From contig CAMAVB010000041.1 in assembly GCA_945861465.1 (NCBI GenBank), positions 1 through 39,552 on the forward strand: a DNA stretch of 39,552 bases. Direction: 5' to 3'. The stretch comes from Candidatus Kuenenia stuttgartensis (lineage in GTDB: Bacteria; Planctomycetota; Planctomycetia; Planctomycetales; Planctomycetaceae). Of this stretch, positions 1 to 8,905 are shown piece by piece. Positions within the stretch are counted from its first letter, which is position 1. Every line of letters begins with the position of its first letter. The translations under genes were made by a program, and so were the position numbers. Below the pieces are notes generated by a model. It was not told the DNA's origin. It ran no database searches and saw only the letters and a program-made list of their open reading frames with translations.

Positions 1-324
1 CTATCCCTCGTGTGGTTGCGTCCCCGCAGAGCCAAACTCCGTTTCGCCAGTCAACGCCAGAATACTCAATCGACAGCCCCAATTCAACCCTCCATCGATC
101 ACTGAAACCCATGCCTCAAAAAATCCAACACCCCTGTCGACACACTGCACAAAAATCGAATTCGAAAATCTTTCTTCGAATCTGTCATTGACGTTATTCA
201 AGACCGTCGCTGACACCTTTTGTTTCTTCTCTATCACAAATCTTTGGTAACTGCTGCGGCTCCACCCCGAGACACGTCCGCAAACTGTAGCGGTGATGGT
301 CTTACAAACAACAGTCGACGCCAT
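1..324 (-). CDS. Small hypothetical protein
   Basis: This 107-residue frame has its stop codon on the first bases of the window. I do not recognise a family. It has no clear membrane segment; the middle is rich in charged residues and Val/Asn, and a Trp/Gly-containing stretch lies near residues 70-85. It starts 6 bp after the stop of the upstream membrane-protein gene on the same strand, which suggests it is the last gene of the sigma factor/kinase operon. The ribosome binding site is weak. Coding status rests mainly on the tight spacing, and it could be a chance frame. Confidence 0.4.
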   Translation of the reverse strand: MASTVVCKTITATVCGRVSGWSRSSYQRFVIEKKQKVSATVLNNVNDRFEERFSNSIFVQCVDRGVGFFEAWVSVIDGGLNWGCRLSILALTGETEFGSAGTQPHEG

Positions 325-330
325 AGGCTC

Positions 331-804
331 TTAACAATACTTTCCCAAAACCACTAGAACCCCAACACCGGCCTGGATCGCAGAGAAAAGCGATTGGCAG
401 ACCAATACTGTATGGACATGAAATCGTGGTTGAATGAACTTCCTTCTGAAACAAAAAGGCAATAAAAGAACTGAAAGCCACACCAATCCGCTCAATGCAC
501 CAAAAACCAACATTGAGTCTGTAACCATTGCAAGTGGCAACAGAAAGATCATGGTGACACTTCCAAACATAAATATAGCCTCGCCCAGTTCCTCGAATAA
601 AGACAGGCTCAAGCATGCAGCAATTCCTACCATTGGCCACGGAAGCATGACCAGAATCGAACGGAAAATAGCCGATCCTGGGAAGGAAACCGGGGCATCA
701 TTCAATGCCGAAACCGGAGATGGTAGCGGACTTACAAAAAGATTCTCGTCTTCTTTCACCAATTCGTTCCCCTTTCTTGTCAAAACTCGGCGATCACTTT
801 CCAT
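331..804 (-). CDS. Small integral membrane protein, unknown function
   Basis: The protein has 157 residues with a polar N-terminal tail (about 45 residues) followed by about four hydrophobic segments (roughly residues 46-66, 70-95, 99-118 and 133-153), so an inner-membrane protein is likely. I do not recognise a family. Its start codon lies inside the last codons of the upstream kinase gene (about 25 bp overlap in another frame), which points to translational coupling. Placed downstream of an ECF sigma factor and its kinase, it may be part of the same signalling unit, but that is inferred from position only. Confidence 0.6.
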   Translation of the reverse strand: MESDRRVLTRKGNELVKEDENLFVSPLPSPVSALNDAPVSFPGSAIFRSILVMLPWPMVGIAACLSLSLFEELGEAIFMFGSVTMIFLLPLAMVTDSMLVFGALSGLVWLSVLLLPFCFRRKFIQPRFHVHTVLVCQSLFSAIQAGVGVLVVLGKYC

Positions 805-3800
805 TGATTATCCAATTTGCGCAGTTGAACGAACCTGAACGCGCCGGGAACAGACAGCTTCAGCAAGACATCGTTATCAGCGATCCTGAATCGCAAGGAT
901 CGGTACAAGGACTCGCTTGGCTGATTCGGTTCCGTTACATAGTCACCCACCGCGATATCCAACTGCTCGATCCGAAACGAGTTGACGACCGTGCCAGCAA
1001 TAAACGACGGCAAGGGATCTCGTGCGGCCTGCTTTTTGATAGCCACGAGCATTTCATCACGCTTCACCGGGACCCCGGATTCGGTCATTCTCCCAGCGAC
1101 TTCGAGCCCAAAGTAGAATAAGCGGTTTCCTGGAAGCAATTGCACCTCGGAAGCGTAAAGATGGTTCAGCTTCTTTTCGTCGTAAACCATGCAAGCCTGG
1201 AGCAAGTCCTTCGCAAATGCGGTAACTTCAGGAGTAGGCTGGCGTAGGGCCGCCGTCTTTCGAGTCGGACCCGAAATTTTGACGTCCTTAAGGCCCAACC
1301 AAAAAACAGGATGAGTCGTTGAGTCGAGATGGTAAATCGCGACGGGGCCAGAGGGAGCTAAGAGCCCGGCGAGCCCCTTGTTCTCAGAAGCGTCCCCAAT
1401 CGTCGCCTCCAGTCTTACGATATCTCCAGCCTTGAAGTCGAGTTGGGTTGTTGTGTTAATGACAATCGCTGCGAGAAATGCATTTACGTTCACATTGGAG
1501 GCGACTTTCGGTTGGAGTTGGGCAACACCATTGAATGACGTAGCCGCGTCAAGTGCCAATCCAAATTCCCACTTTACCTTTTTCCCTTTCAACGCTTTGT
1601 TCACTTGAAACTGAACGCTATCTTCAGCTGGGGCCAAGTCGACAAATCCGCCGGCACCATCAGTAATGGGCAGAACTTCCGAATTCGTTTCTTCACTGCC
1701 AAGGACGATCGTGACTCGCTTTTCCAGCGATGGCCTATCAGGGACCCTCGCCTTGCCAACGAACTCGCCAAGATAGGTGTCGAAAGCAACGATATCCGAC
1801 TGCCAACCTTCGCTTGATCGTTTTTCTTTTTCAGGCAACTCTTCTTGTAAGAGCTGTTCTGCGGGAGTCAACTGTGCGACCGAGTTATTATGAATCCTTC
1901 TTTCGCGAATAATCTCCCAAGCCTTGGTAAACCGGGTCGTAAAGAGATTCAACAGGTGCGTTTCTCGATCTTTCAACGGGACCGTGTTGATCGCTGGGTC
2001 TGCCGAGATATTCAGATTTTTCCAACCGGCCTCTCCGAGTTCTGCGGTCGCGATTGCGACGGGATCTTTTTGCTTGATTCCTGGTGGCCAGATCGAACGC
2101 TTGACATTCAGCGAATTGGCGGTCGAAGTGACCTGATAGACGTCGCCGTAATATGGCAGAAAGACGTAGTACTGATGTTCATCCGCCAGGAGGGCTGACA
2201 AGGACGTATCGAGGTCCGCTACTTTGAGAAAAGTCTTAGTGTCAGCATTCTCAATCACATGCTCGCCGGCGTAGACACCATTCTTATCTTTGTTGACAGA
2301 TTGGTGAATGGCTTGAAACGTTGATGCGTCATATCCGGTGATTCTTGTATTGCCTTTCCAAACGCTACGTCGATCTGCAGCATACGGACTGTCATCGCCA
2401 AAAGTGCGAAACGTATCAAGATCGGCTCCATCCAGTGGAGTCGTCGACCAATAGACTCGATTCGCGTCCCGATAAAACGCTTGATCGAGATGTCGAAACG
2501 ACGTGGCGTCGGCACCGAAAATCTTTTCTCTTTGGTACCAAACACTCGTGGAATCTTTCCAAACGAATCCCGGATTCACAAGTTCTATAGTCTTCGGATC
2601 AATGTCTGGTAAAGGTTCTCCGTACCACCAAACATGTTTCGCGTCTTTAGCCAGATTGGAACTGATAACCTCAAAGCTTTGGGCGTCGGCCAGAGGAAGC
2701 TCCACGACCCAAAAATGTTCGTTGCTAATCCATTTGTAATAGACTTTGTTCTTGTCCTTGGTGTACTCTTCGCTCAATGCTTTGAAACTCGCCGCATCGA
2801 CGTCCACACATTGACTTAGCTTGAGGTTGGTTGACCTGGCAAACCTATCGAAATCTTCTTTCCCCGCCTGATCTATTCGCTGTTTTTCAAAATAGATGAA
2901 GTCGCCCTGCCGTGAGTAGCCATGTCCCAGTACTTCCTTATCCGTTTCTTTGCTCTGTACGAGCGTTAAGAACTGTCTGATGTACGCTGCTTGCGGTGAA
3001 TCAGCCGGCCAAGCAGCATGCTGTTTTCCGTCGCGAAGAATGAAGTGGTTAAAGGTCTTTTCGGGAGTGACACTTAAGCCGAATGCGGAGACCGCAAACG
3101 AGCTAGTGACTTCTTCTTGTTGCAAGACCAACAAGTATTCTCCAGCATCCAATCCTGGGAGGTTGCCCGGAGGATTCTGATTCGCGGTCGGATCAATGGG
3201 GGCAACGGCTGTAATGTGTGAAAACAGTACGTCGATCTTGATTGGCTTGCCCTTAAGAATTTGATTCGTTTCAAACAAATGCGACCTTGCACTTCCCGTT
3301 TGCTCGCCTTTTTGCAGGTTCCCAACAACGATCAGCGGGCTGTTCTTGATGAGACTTTCAAGACGGGCCTTCTCTTCCGGGCGGAGACCTCCATTGTCAA
3401 CGGGAGTTCCCTGAGGGCTGGATGCGGTTTGCTGAACCGGTGCCGGATCGTTTGGAAACATTAAGAACGCTACGCACCCGATGAGTAAGCTATTTCCGAG
3501 TATAAGCGTTTTCATATTAAGCCATCTTCTTTTTGATTCGGACGTTTTAGGGTCGGCTTCGGAAGATAAGAGCCAAGGTAAGGTTGGCAGTGAACTGGAT
3601 AACGGTTGCTGCACGTGACTGAGGAGGGCCTCCAGCAGTTCTCGCACTTCCGCGGCCGATGAAAGCCGGTCCTGAACACTTTTCGTCATCAGTTTTGTGA
3701 TCACCGCACTCATCCACTTCGGGATGTTTGGGTTGATTTCTTGAATCGGGCTCGGCTCGGATTCTGTGATCCGCCGCATGACACTCAAGCTGTTCTCCGC

Positions 3801-4727
3801 TCTGAACGGTGGCCGCCCGGTACACATGGTGTACAGCATGCTGCCGAGACTGAATAAATCGCTTCGTGCATCAACAATTTGTCCGGATGCTTGTTCAGGC
3901 GACATGTATTGTGGCGTACCAGGATGGAACCCAGTGCGAGTCAGGCTGGCATCATCGGCTGCGCGCGCGAGTCCGAAATCGCTGATCAAAGCGCGGTCGA
4001 CATCTTCTTCCAGCAGGATATTCGAAGGCTTGATGTCACGATGCACGATGCCCTGTTGATGGGCGGCTGACAAGCCATCGGCGACCTGCATTCCGATCCG
4101 AAGAATCTCACACAATTCAAGTGCTCCATCGCGATCAATTCGAGCCTGCAACGATTCGCCGGATACATATTGCATCACGATGAATGGTGATTCACGCTCT
4201 GTCTCGACATTGTGAATTGGCACCACGTGTGGATGCACAACTGCCGCAGCCGCGCGAGCTTCGCGTGCGAACCGTTTCCGAGCAGGCCCGCTGCTTGCCA
4301 GATAAGGAGCCAGCAGCTTGATGGCGACGGGGCGATTCAGTTCAGTGTCGAATGCTTTGAAGACAACTCCCATCCCGCCCGAACCGATCAACCGCTCCAC
4401 TTCGTATCGTCCCAACCGTCCGAGCATTTCCGGGTGCGAAGGCGGTGACAGCAACTGCCTGGCCATCGACTCGGTCCAGTGAATGGCTGATTGCTCCAGG
4501 TTCACCGGCGGAAAGCAGCGTTGTTGATCTGAACTGACGGCTTCCGAGATCGCGACTTTCACACCATGCCACATTGCCGCCGGTCCCGCCAGTTCGCTTA
4601 GCCGCTCCTGGCAGAGCGTGCAGGTTTCGACATGAGCGAGCAGATCCTCGCTTGGCTCCGCCGATTGGTCATGCAGAAGGATGGCTCCGAGCGCCGTGTC
4701 ATCACAAGTAACTCGGTTATTGTTCAT
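780..4727 (-). CDS. Membrane Ser/Thr protein kinase with N-terminal Zn-finger-like motif and DKNYY repeats
   Basis: A 1315-residue receptor-like kinase. Residues 32-39 carry H-x3-C-x2-C, the spacing used by zinc-binding anti-sigma (ZAS) proteins. The kinase domain covers about residues 108-365, with the Gly loop GSGGMG (115-120), the VAIK lysine (137), HRDIKPSN (229-236) and DFG (250-252), so it should be active. One transmembrane segment follows at about 405-424. The outer part contains repeats built on DKNK-VYY, DANRVYW and DKNGVY (about residues 600-880), typical of the DKNYY family, then a long C-terminal region I cannot assign. The start overlaps the sigma-factor stop as ATGA, so the two are translationally coupled. 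Inference: an envelope signal read by the outer part controls the sigma factor through the kinase and/or the ZAS motif. Residue 404 is a Met directly before the transmembrane segment, so an internal start producing only the outer part cannot be excluded. Confidence 0.93.
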   Translation of the reverse strand: MNNNRVTCDDTALGAILLHDQSAEPSEDLLAHVETCTLCQERLSELAGPAAMWHGVKVAISEAVSSDQQRCFPPVNLEQSAIHWTESMARQLLSPPSHPEMLGRLGRYEVERLIGSGGMGVVFKAFDTELNRPVAIKLLAPYLASSGPARKRFAREARAAAAVVHPHVVPIHNVETERESPFIVMQYVSGESLQARIDRDGALELCEILRIGMQVADGLSAAHQQGIVHRDIKPSNILLEEDVDRALISDFGLARAADDASLTRTGFHPGTPQYMSPEQASGQIVDARSDLFSLGSMLYTMCTGRPPFRAENSLSVMRRITESEPSPIQEINPNIPKWMSAVITKLMTKSVQDRLSSAAEVRELLEALLSHVQQPLSSSLPTLPWLLSSEADPKTSESKRRWLNMKTLILGNSLLIGCVAFLMFPNDPAPVQQTASSPQGTPVDNGGLRPEEKARLESLIKNSPLIVVGNLQKGEQTGSARSHLFETNQILKGKPIKIDVLFSHITAVAPIDPTANQNPPGNLPGLDAGEYLLVLQQEEVTSSFAVSAFGLSVTPEKTFNHFILRDGKQHAAWPADSPQAAYIRQFLTLVQSKETDKEVLGHGYSRQGDFIYFEKQRIDQAGKEDFDRFARSTNLKLSQCVDVDAASFKALSEEYTKDKNKVYYKWISNEHFWVVELPLADAQSFEVISSNLAKDAKHVWWYGEPLPDIDPKTIELVNPGFVWKDSTSVWYQREKIFGADATSFRHLDQAFYRDANRVYWSTTPLDGADLDTFRTFGDDSPYAADRRSVWKGNTRITGYDASTFQAIHQSVNKDKNGVYAGEHVIENADTKTFLKVADLDTSLSALLADEHQYYVFLPYYGDVYQVTSTANSLNVKRSIWPPGIKQKDPVAIATAELGEAGWKNLNISADPAINTVPLKDRETHLLNLFTTRFTKAWEIIRERRIHNNSVAQLTPAEQLLQEELPEKEKRSSEGWQSDIVAFDTYLGEFVGKARVPDRPSLEKRVTIVLGSEETNSEVLPITDGAGGFVDLAPAEDSVQFQVNKALKGKKVKWEFGLALDAATSFNGVAQLQPKVASNVNVNAFLAAIVINTTTQLDFKAGDIVRLEATIGDASENKGLAGLLAPSGPVAIYHLDSTTHPVFWLGLKDVKISGPTRKTAALRQPTPEVTAFAKDLLQACMVYDEKKLNHLYASEVQLLPGNRLFYFGLEVAGRMTESGVPVKRDEMLVAIKKQAARDPLPSFIAGTVVNSFRIEQLDIAVGDYVTEPNQPSESLYRSLRFRIADNDVLLKLSVPGAFRFVQLRKLDNQWKVIAEF

Positions 4728-5323
4728 TGTTGGGCCTGATACTGCTGGACAAGTTGCTTGATCCGTGCCATCACACGACTGCGTGCGAAATAGATATTCC
4801 CGGGACGAGTGTTAAGCTTCGCCGCTGCAGCTTCGACGGGCAATTCTTCGATGCTCGTCAGCCAGAACGCTTGCCAAGTGTGTTCCGCCACCGACTCGCG
4901 AACGCGATCCGAAGCCCACTGAAAGACCATCCGTTCGTATTCCAGATCGAGAGCACTGGATAGCTGAGATGGCGCTGGCAAATTCGCCAGGTGGAACCGG
5001 GCTTCGCTCCCATCGCGTCCCAGGGAGCGAGTCGCTTTCTGTGTGATCATGTCGACAGCGGCATTGCGAGCGATCCGCAGCAGCCATGCACGGAAACTGC
5101 CGCGGTCAACTCGCTCAAGCCAGCTGGAAATCGTGCCGGCAACCGACATGAATACCTCCTGGACCAGGTTTTCAGCGTCTGCCGCTTGAAAGCCACGGCT
5201 GGTCGCGACATTAAAAACTACAGGACCGTAAATCGACGCGAACTCGTCCCACGCAGCCATATCTTCTGCGTCTTGAAGCCGCAGAATCAGGCTGGCACGG
5301 GTTGGTTGGTGAGTTGGTTTCAT
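4724..5323 (-). CDS. ECF-type RNA polymerase sigma factor
   Basis: The 199-residue protein has region 2 at about residues 25-100, including the helix with DAENLVQEVF and the following FRAWLLRIARNAAVDMI. Region 4 lies at about residues 145-192 and ends in an HTH-like segment (VEAAAAKLNTRPGNIYFARSRV). Length and layout match extracytoplasmic-function sigma factors. Planctomycetes are known for ECF sigma factors encoded next to Ser/Thr kinases, and here the stop overlaps the kinase start by 4 bp. It should direct RNA polymerase to a regulon controlled by the downstream kinase. Target promoters cannot be read from this window. Confidence 0.93.
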   Translation of the reverse strand: MKPTHQPTRASLILRLQDAEDMAAWDEFASIYGPVVFNVATSRGFQAADAENLVQEVFMSVAGTISSWLERVDRGSFRAWLLRIARNAAVDMITQKATRSLGRDGSEARFHLANLPAPSQLSSALDLEYERMVFQWASDRVRESVAEHTWQAFWLTSIEELPVEAAAAKLNTRPGNIYFARSRVMARIKQLVQQYQAQQ

Positions 5324-5444
5324 GAGTGCGTCGGTAAATGGTCTCGATTCGCTTCTAACAGCAAGACTGAAGTGAGAGTCGAAATCTTGCGCGAGACGAG
5401 GACATTCTTGCAGATTTCTACAAAATCGGCTCGGAGGGCCTTTC

Positions 5445-7418
5445 TCAGTCTGCGGGACTCAGGGCCACGCGGAAGCCGACGTAGTCGGACCGAGTATCCG
5501 GAGGGAAATGAAAGGCCCGGTCCCCCGACCTCCCTAACATTGCGGGCGTCAACCAAGCGCCGCCACGGATCATTCGGCTATAGCCCTCCTTGGGGCCAGT
5601 GGGATCGCTGACCGCGTCCTCGGGGTAGTCACCAGCCCAGTCGCTGCACCACTCCATCACATTTCCGTGCATATCATACAGACCCCAGTCGCTCATATCC
5701 TTCTGGCCGACCGGCTGCGACAGGCCATTACTGTTCGAATTGAACCAGCCGTAGTCATTAGCTAATTCCAGTCCTCCAAACCCGAACGGCGCGCTACTGC
5801 CAGACCGGCATGCGTACTCCCACTCCGCCTCCGTCGGTAAGCGATATACTCGACCGGCCGACCGCTCCTCGGGCAACTCCGAAAGCCTCTTGCAGAATTC
5901 GACAGCGTCCTCCCACGAAACCCGATCGACGGGATGATTCGAGCTATCAACGTTATCGATCATATCTCCTTGAAATTTACTAGGATTGTTGCCCATCAGC
6001 TTCGCATACTGGGCCTGAGTGACCTCGAAAGCGCCCAGGTAGTAGTCCCGAGTGAGTGTGACTTCGTGCCGTTGCTCCGCGAGCCGGTAACCCTCTTCTC
6101 TAAACAGCGAGCCCATCTGAAATTTCCCCTTAGCGATCGGCAACAACTTCATACCAATGCTGTTGGTCATTCCCTGATCAGCCTGTCCCTCTGAAGATTC
6201 AGCACCGCTCAGGCGAGCTTGCTCAATCGCCGCCTCGGCTGCGGCGGAAAGTTGTTTTGACGCACTCAAGATCGGGAGGACCTCTTTCGGCCCCTGACCG
6301 CGAAAATGAATCTTCATTTCGGAGAGGTCGATTTGCACTCGTTCGTCTACTTCAGCGGCCCGTTGGAGATGCACGTGCAACTCGTTCCGTTTCACCTCGT
6401 TGTAGACTTCTTCCTCGCTCATCCAGCTCTTGGGGCCGGTTTGCTCGAACGACTGCTCGGAGGATGAGCCCTGATAGGTAATCTTCGAGACGTTGCGACC
6501 ATTGATCTCGGGGTCGATGGCTGGCTTCGAAACCTCGACCGGCCAGCTATTGCGGACAATCCGGACCCCGATACTGAAGCATTGACTAGCCCCCTGCCAC
6601 CGATAGCTACGGGTCGCCAGTCTGCAGCGGGTGGCTTCCTTGAACCAGCAGCCGCCCCGGATCACCCGATCCGCTCCTATTTCCTTCGCAATCGGATCCG
6701 TTCCGCCCGGCAATTCCACGTAGTAACAATCCTGAACCCACTCCCAGGCACTCCCGTTCATGTCGTGCAGGCCCCATGCATTCGCCTTCTTAGTGCCTAC
6801 CGGCTTCGGATAACCGCCGCTGTTTCCATCGCGCCACGCCACCTCATCAAGACTGCCTCCGGGGTACATTCCTGTCTCACCCGCTCGCGCAGCGTATTCA
6901 TACTGCGCTTCGGTCGGCAAAGACATCTTTCCGCCATCCTCGCTCCCAAGCGTGGAATTGACCTTTTCCATAAACACTTGGGCGTCTTCCCAACTGACGC
7001 CCACGATGGGGAGATTGGGACCTTTGTTTTTCTCGGGGTGAGGCTTGCCGTAGGGGCCGATGCCATCCAGTGGATTGCTCCCCACCACCGCCGCCCATTG
7101 CGACTGGGTCACTTCGGTTTTTGAGATCCAAAAGCCCTTGCTCAGGGTGACTTTGGCCTGATCTTCTCTGCTTTCCCTGCCCTCCTCGGATGGCGGGCTC
7201 CCCATCATGAACTCACCCGGCGGGCACCAGGAGAACGTCATCATCACGCCGGGCGCGATCTCGAACTCACGCTCCTCGCCGGGACGGTTTCCCTTGAGCT
7301 GTGCGTAAGTCCCTTCACCAGCGCTATCGACGATGTCTGGCTTGGTTGCTTTTTCTTGTGCCGTTGCGAGGCCTGTCATGGCAACGATCACAGCGAGTGT
7401 TTTCGCTAGTGTTCTCAT
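5445..7418 (-). CDS. Secreted protein with two FGE-sulfatase (SUMF1-like) domains
   Basis: The protein has about 657 residues from the Met at 7418. That start is chosen because it opens a clean signal peptide (MRTLAKTLAVIVAMTGLATAQ); the frame extends 15 codons further upstream without signal-peptide character. Two formylglycine-generating-enzyme-like domains follow, at about residues 50-300 and 415-655, each with the EVTQ-x-Q/Y block, LPTEA-x-x-EYA and an RGG-x-W block. True FGEs carry two catalytic cysteines just after the RGG block. Here domain 1 has GGCW and a later TRCRLATR, and domain 2 has no cysteine in that stretch. I therefore read it as an FGE-fold binding or structural protein and not as the enzyme that matures the sulfatases of this window. 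The linker between the domains is charged and unassigned. Confidence 0.85.
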   Translation of the reverse strand: MRTLAKTLAVIVAMTGLATAQEKATKPDIVDSAGEGTYAQLKGNRPGEEREFEIAPGVMMTFSWCPPGEFMMGSPPSEEGRESREDQAKVTLSKGFWISKTEVTQSQWAAVVGSNPLDGIGPYGKPHPEKNKGPNLPIVGVSWEDAQVFMEKVNSTLGSEDGGKMSLPTEAQYEYAARAGETGMYPGGSLDEVAWRDGNSGGYPKPVGTKKANAWGLHDMNGSAWEWVQDCYYVELPGGTDPIAKEIGADRVIRGGCWFKEATRCRLATRSYRWQGASQCFSIGVRIVRNSWPVEVSKPAIDPEINGRNVSKITYQGSSSEQSFEQTGPKSWMSEEEVYNEVKRNELHVHLQRAAEVDERVQIDLSEMKIHFRGQGPKEVLPILSASKQLSAAAEAAIEQARLSGAESSEGQADQGMTNSIGMKLLPIAKGKFQMGSLFREEGYRLAEQRHEVTLTRDYYLGAFEVTQAQYAKLMGNNPSKFQGDMIDNVDSSNHPVDRVSWEDAVEFCKRLSELPEERSAGRVYRLPTEAEWEYACRSGSSAPFGFGGLELANDYGWFNSNSNGLSQPVGQKDMSDWGLYDMHGNVMEWCSDWAGDYPEDAVSDPTGPKEGYSRMIRGGAWLTPAMLGRSGDRAFHFPPDTRSDYVGFRVALSPAD

Positions 7419-7942
7419 CTTTGCGGTTCCGTTTGGTTGTTCTGAATTTCTGCCTGAACCCAAGGTGGGTTACGAACATGAGTTCGCTGAAATCAAGATC
7501 GTGGATTCAAAAAAATGTTTGTTTCACAAAAAATGGCCGATGGTTTCGTTTGACTGTGAAGACAAGAAAACGTGTGAGGAAACTTCCTTCATGACAAGGT
7601 CCTCTTGCCTGGCTTGTTCTACCACGCATGGAACGAGAGCATCAAAGTGGCCTGACCCTTTGGTCCTTCGACGTTTGCGAGGAGGTCGTTTCTGCAGCGC
7701 ACAGCCATATCACAGTTTGAGCCTGCTGTGAGTCGACGGGCCAACCGTCAAACCCGAACGCTGCTGCCAATCGATCAACTCAGGCCAACACTCCTCCCGC
7801 TCGCTCATCGCTCACCTCGCCTGAAAAAGACCTGAGACCGGATTTCACCCGGCACAAGACTATCCACACTGGCAAGTATGGGTTCCCCGGACGCTTACCA
7901 ATTTCGCCATCCGAAAGGCCATCGCCACGGTTTTTGATTATT
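7419..7942. other. Gene-free stretch
   Basis: About 520 bp between the start of the FGE-domain gene and the stop of the methyltransferase gene. It must hold the promoter of the FGE-domain gene. It has an A-rich stretch near 7508-7545. I see no convincing gene, repeat, hairpin or recognisable promoter box. The open frames on the plus strand have no recognisable product. Confidence 0.5.
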
Positions 7943-8815
7943 TCATAAAAACGATGAATTCTTCAAACATTGCTTCAGCTTGCAGATGTGTTCCGGAGTG
8001 GAGCCACAGCAGGCACCGATGATTTGTGCAGGCCAGCTTTGGGCGTGTTGCAGGTAGCCTTCGGGATCGGTGGAGTCTGTGTTTATCCAGCCTTGTTCAT
8101 GGTCCACGCGGCCGATGTTGCCGTAGGCCATGAGAGGGAAGTTTTCACCACAGCTGGCGCGTAACTCGGTGAGCGGTTGGGAAATCGTGTGGGCTGGCAT
8201 GCAGTTCACGCCCAGTGCTTTTACGCCGAGAGGCATGAGTATTTCGGCGGCATGGGTGAGTGACTCCCCGGAGAGGATGCGGCCTTTTTCATCGCAGACA
8301 AAAGTGACCCATGTGGGCAGGCCGGTGGCCGTGGCGATCTTAGCGGCAATCACGGCTTCGCTGATCGAATTCATCGTCTCGATGAGAAGCAGGTCAACAC
8401 CACCTTCCACCAGATGATGGATGCGCTCGGAGTGCTCGTCAAGGCATTCGTCGGCGGGCGGCACGAGGTCGGGACGATAGCAATCCTCAAGCGAAGAGAG
8501 CGAGCCGGCCACGAGCGATGGTTTTCCAGATTCAGCAACCGCCTCTCTGGCAGTGGCTACTGCGCGCAAGGTTAGTTTGAGGGCGGAGAAGCCTTTGCCA
8601 GCAAGGACACGGCGGTTCGTGCGAAAGGTATTCGTGGTGATGATGTCCGCGCCCGCGCTCAGGTAGTCCAGATGAACCTGGCGCAGGACATTCAGCCCTG
8701 CGTCCGTGGTAAGGGCATTGGCCGACCACAATGGCAAGCCGGTGTCCACGCCACGGCGGTTGAGTTCAGTGCCGGTGGCGCCATCAAGTAAAAGAAGTTT
8801 CGAGTTCACAATCAC
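7943..8815 (-). CDS. Homocysteine S-methyltransferase family protein
   Basis: A 290-residue single-domain protein of the homocysteine/betaine-homocysteine methyltransferase fold (Pfam S-methyl_trans). The N-terminus has LLLDGATGTEL, followed by ADIITTNTFRTN. The zinc ligands expected for the family are visible: a Cys in GVNCMPAHT and the Cys pair in GACCGSTPEHI near the C-terminus. It should move a methyl group from a small donor such as S-methylmethionine or betaine to homocysteine in the cytoplasm. The donor cannot be told from sequence, so no symbol is given. The start is GTG (8813-8815) with a weak GGAT-type ribosome binding site. It follows the esterase gene by 90 bp on the same strand. 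Confidence 0.9.
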   Translation of the reverse strand: MIVNSKLLLLDGATGTELNRRGVDTGLPLWSANALTTDAGLNVLRQVHLDYLSAGADIITTNTFRTNRRVLAGKGFSALKLTLRAVATAREAVAESGKPSLVAGSLSSLEDCYRPDLVPPADECLDEHSERIHHLVEGGVDLLLIETMNSISEAVIAAKIATATGLPTWVTFVCDEKGRILSGESLTHAAEILMPLGVKALGVNCMPAHTISQPLTELRASCGENFPLMAYGNIGRVDHEQGWINTDSTDPEGYLQHAQSWPAQIIGACCGSTPEHICKLKQCLKNSSFL

Positions 8816-8905
8816 GTTTCATCCATAGAGAAAACAAATGCTCTCCCGACATAGGGGGCCTTTTCGCATCGCGCCAAGGGTTCTGATGTATCTACTTCTG
8901 ATCTC

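Noticed and set aside
5445-7418. Calling the FGE-domain protein the sulfatase-maturing enzyme
   Set aside because: The cysteine pair expected after the RGG block is not present in either domain, and tandem FGE-like domains are common in non-enzymatic planctomycete proteins.
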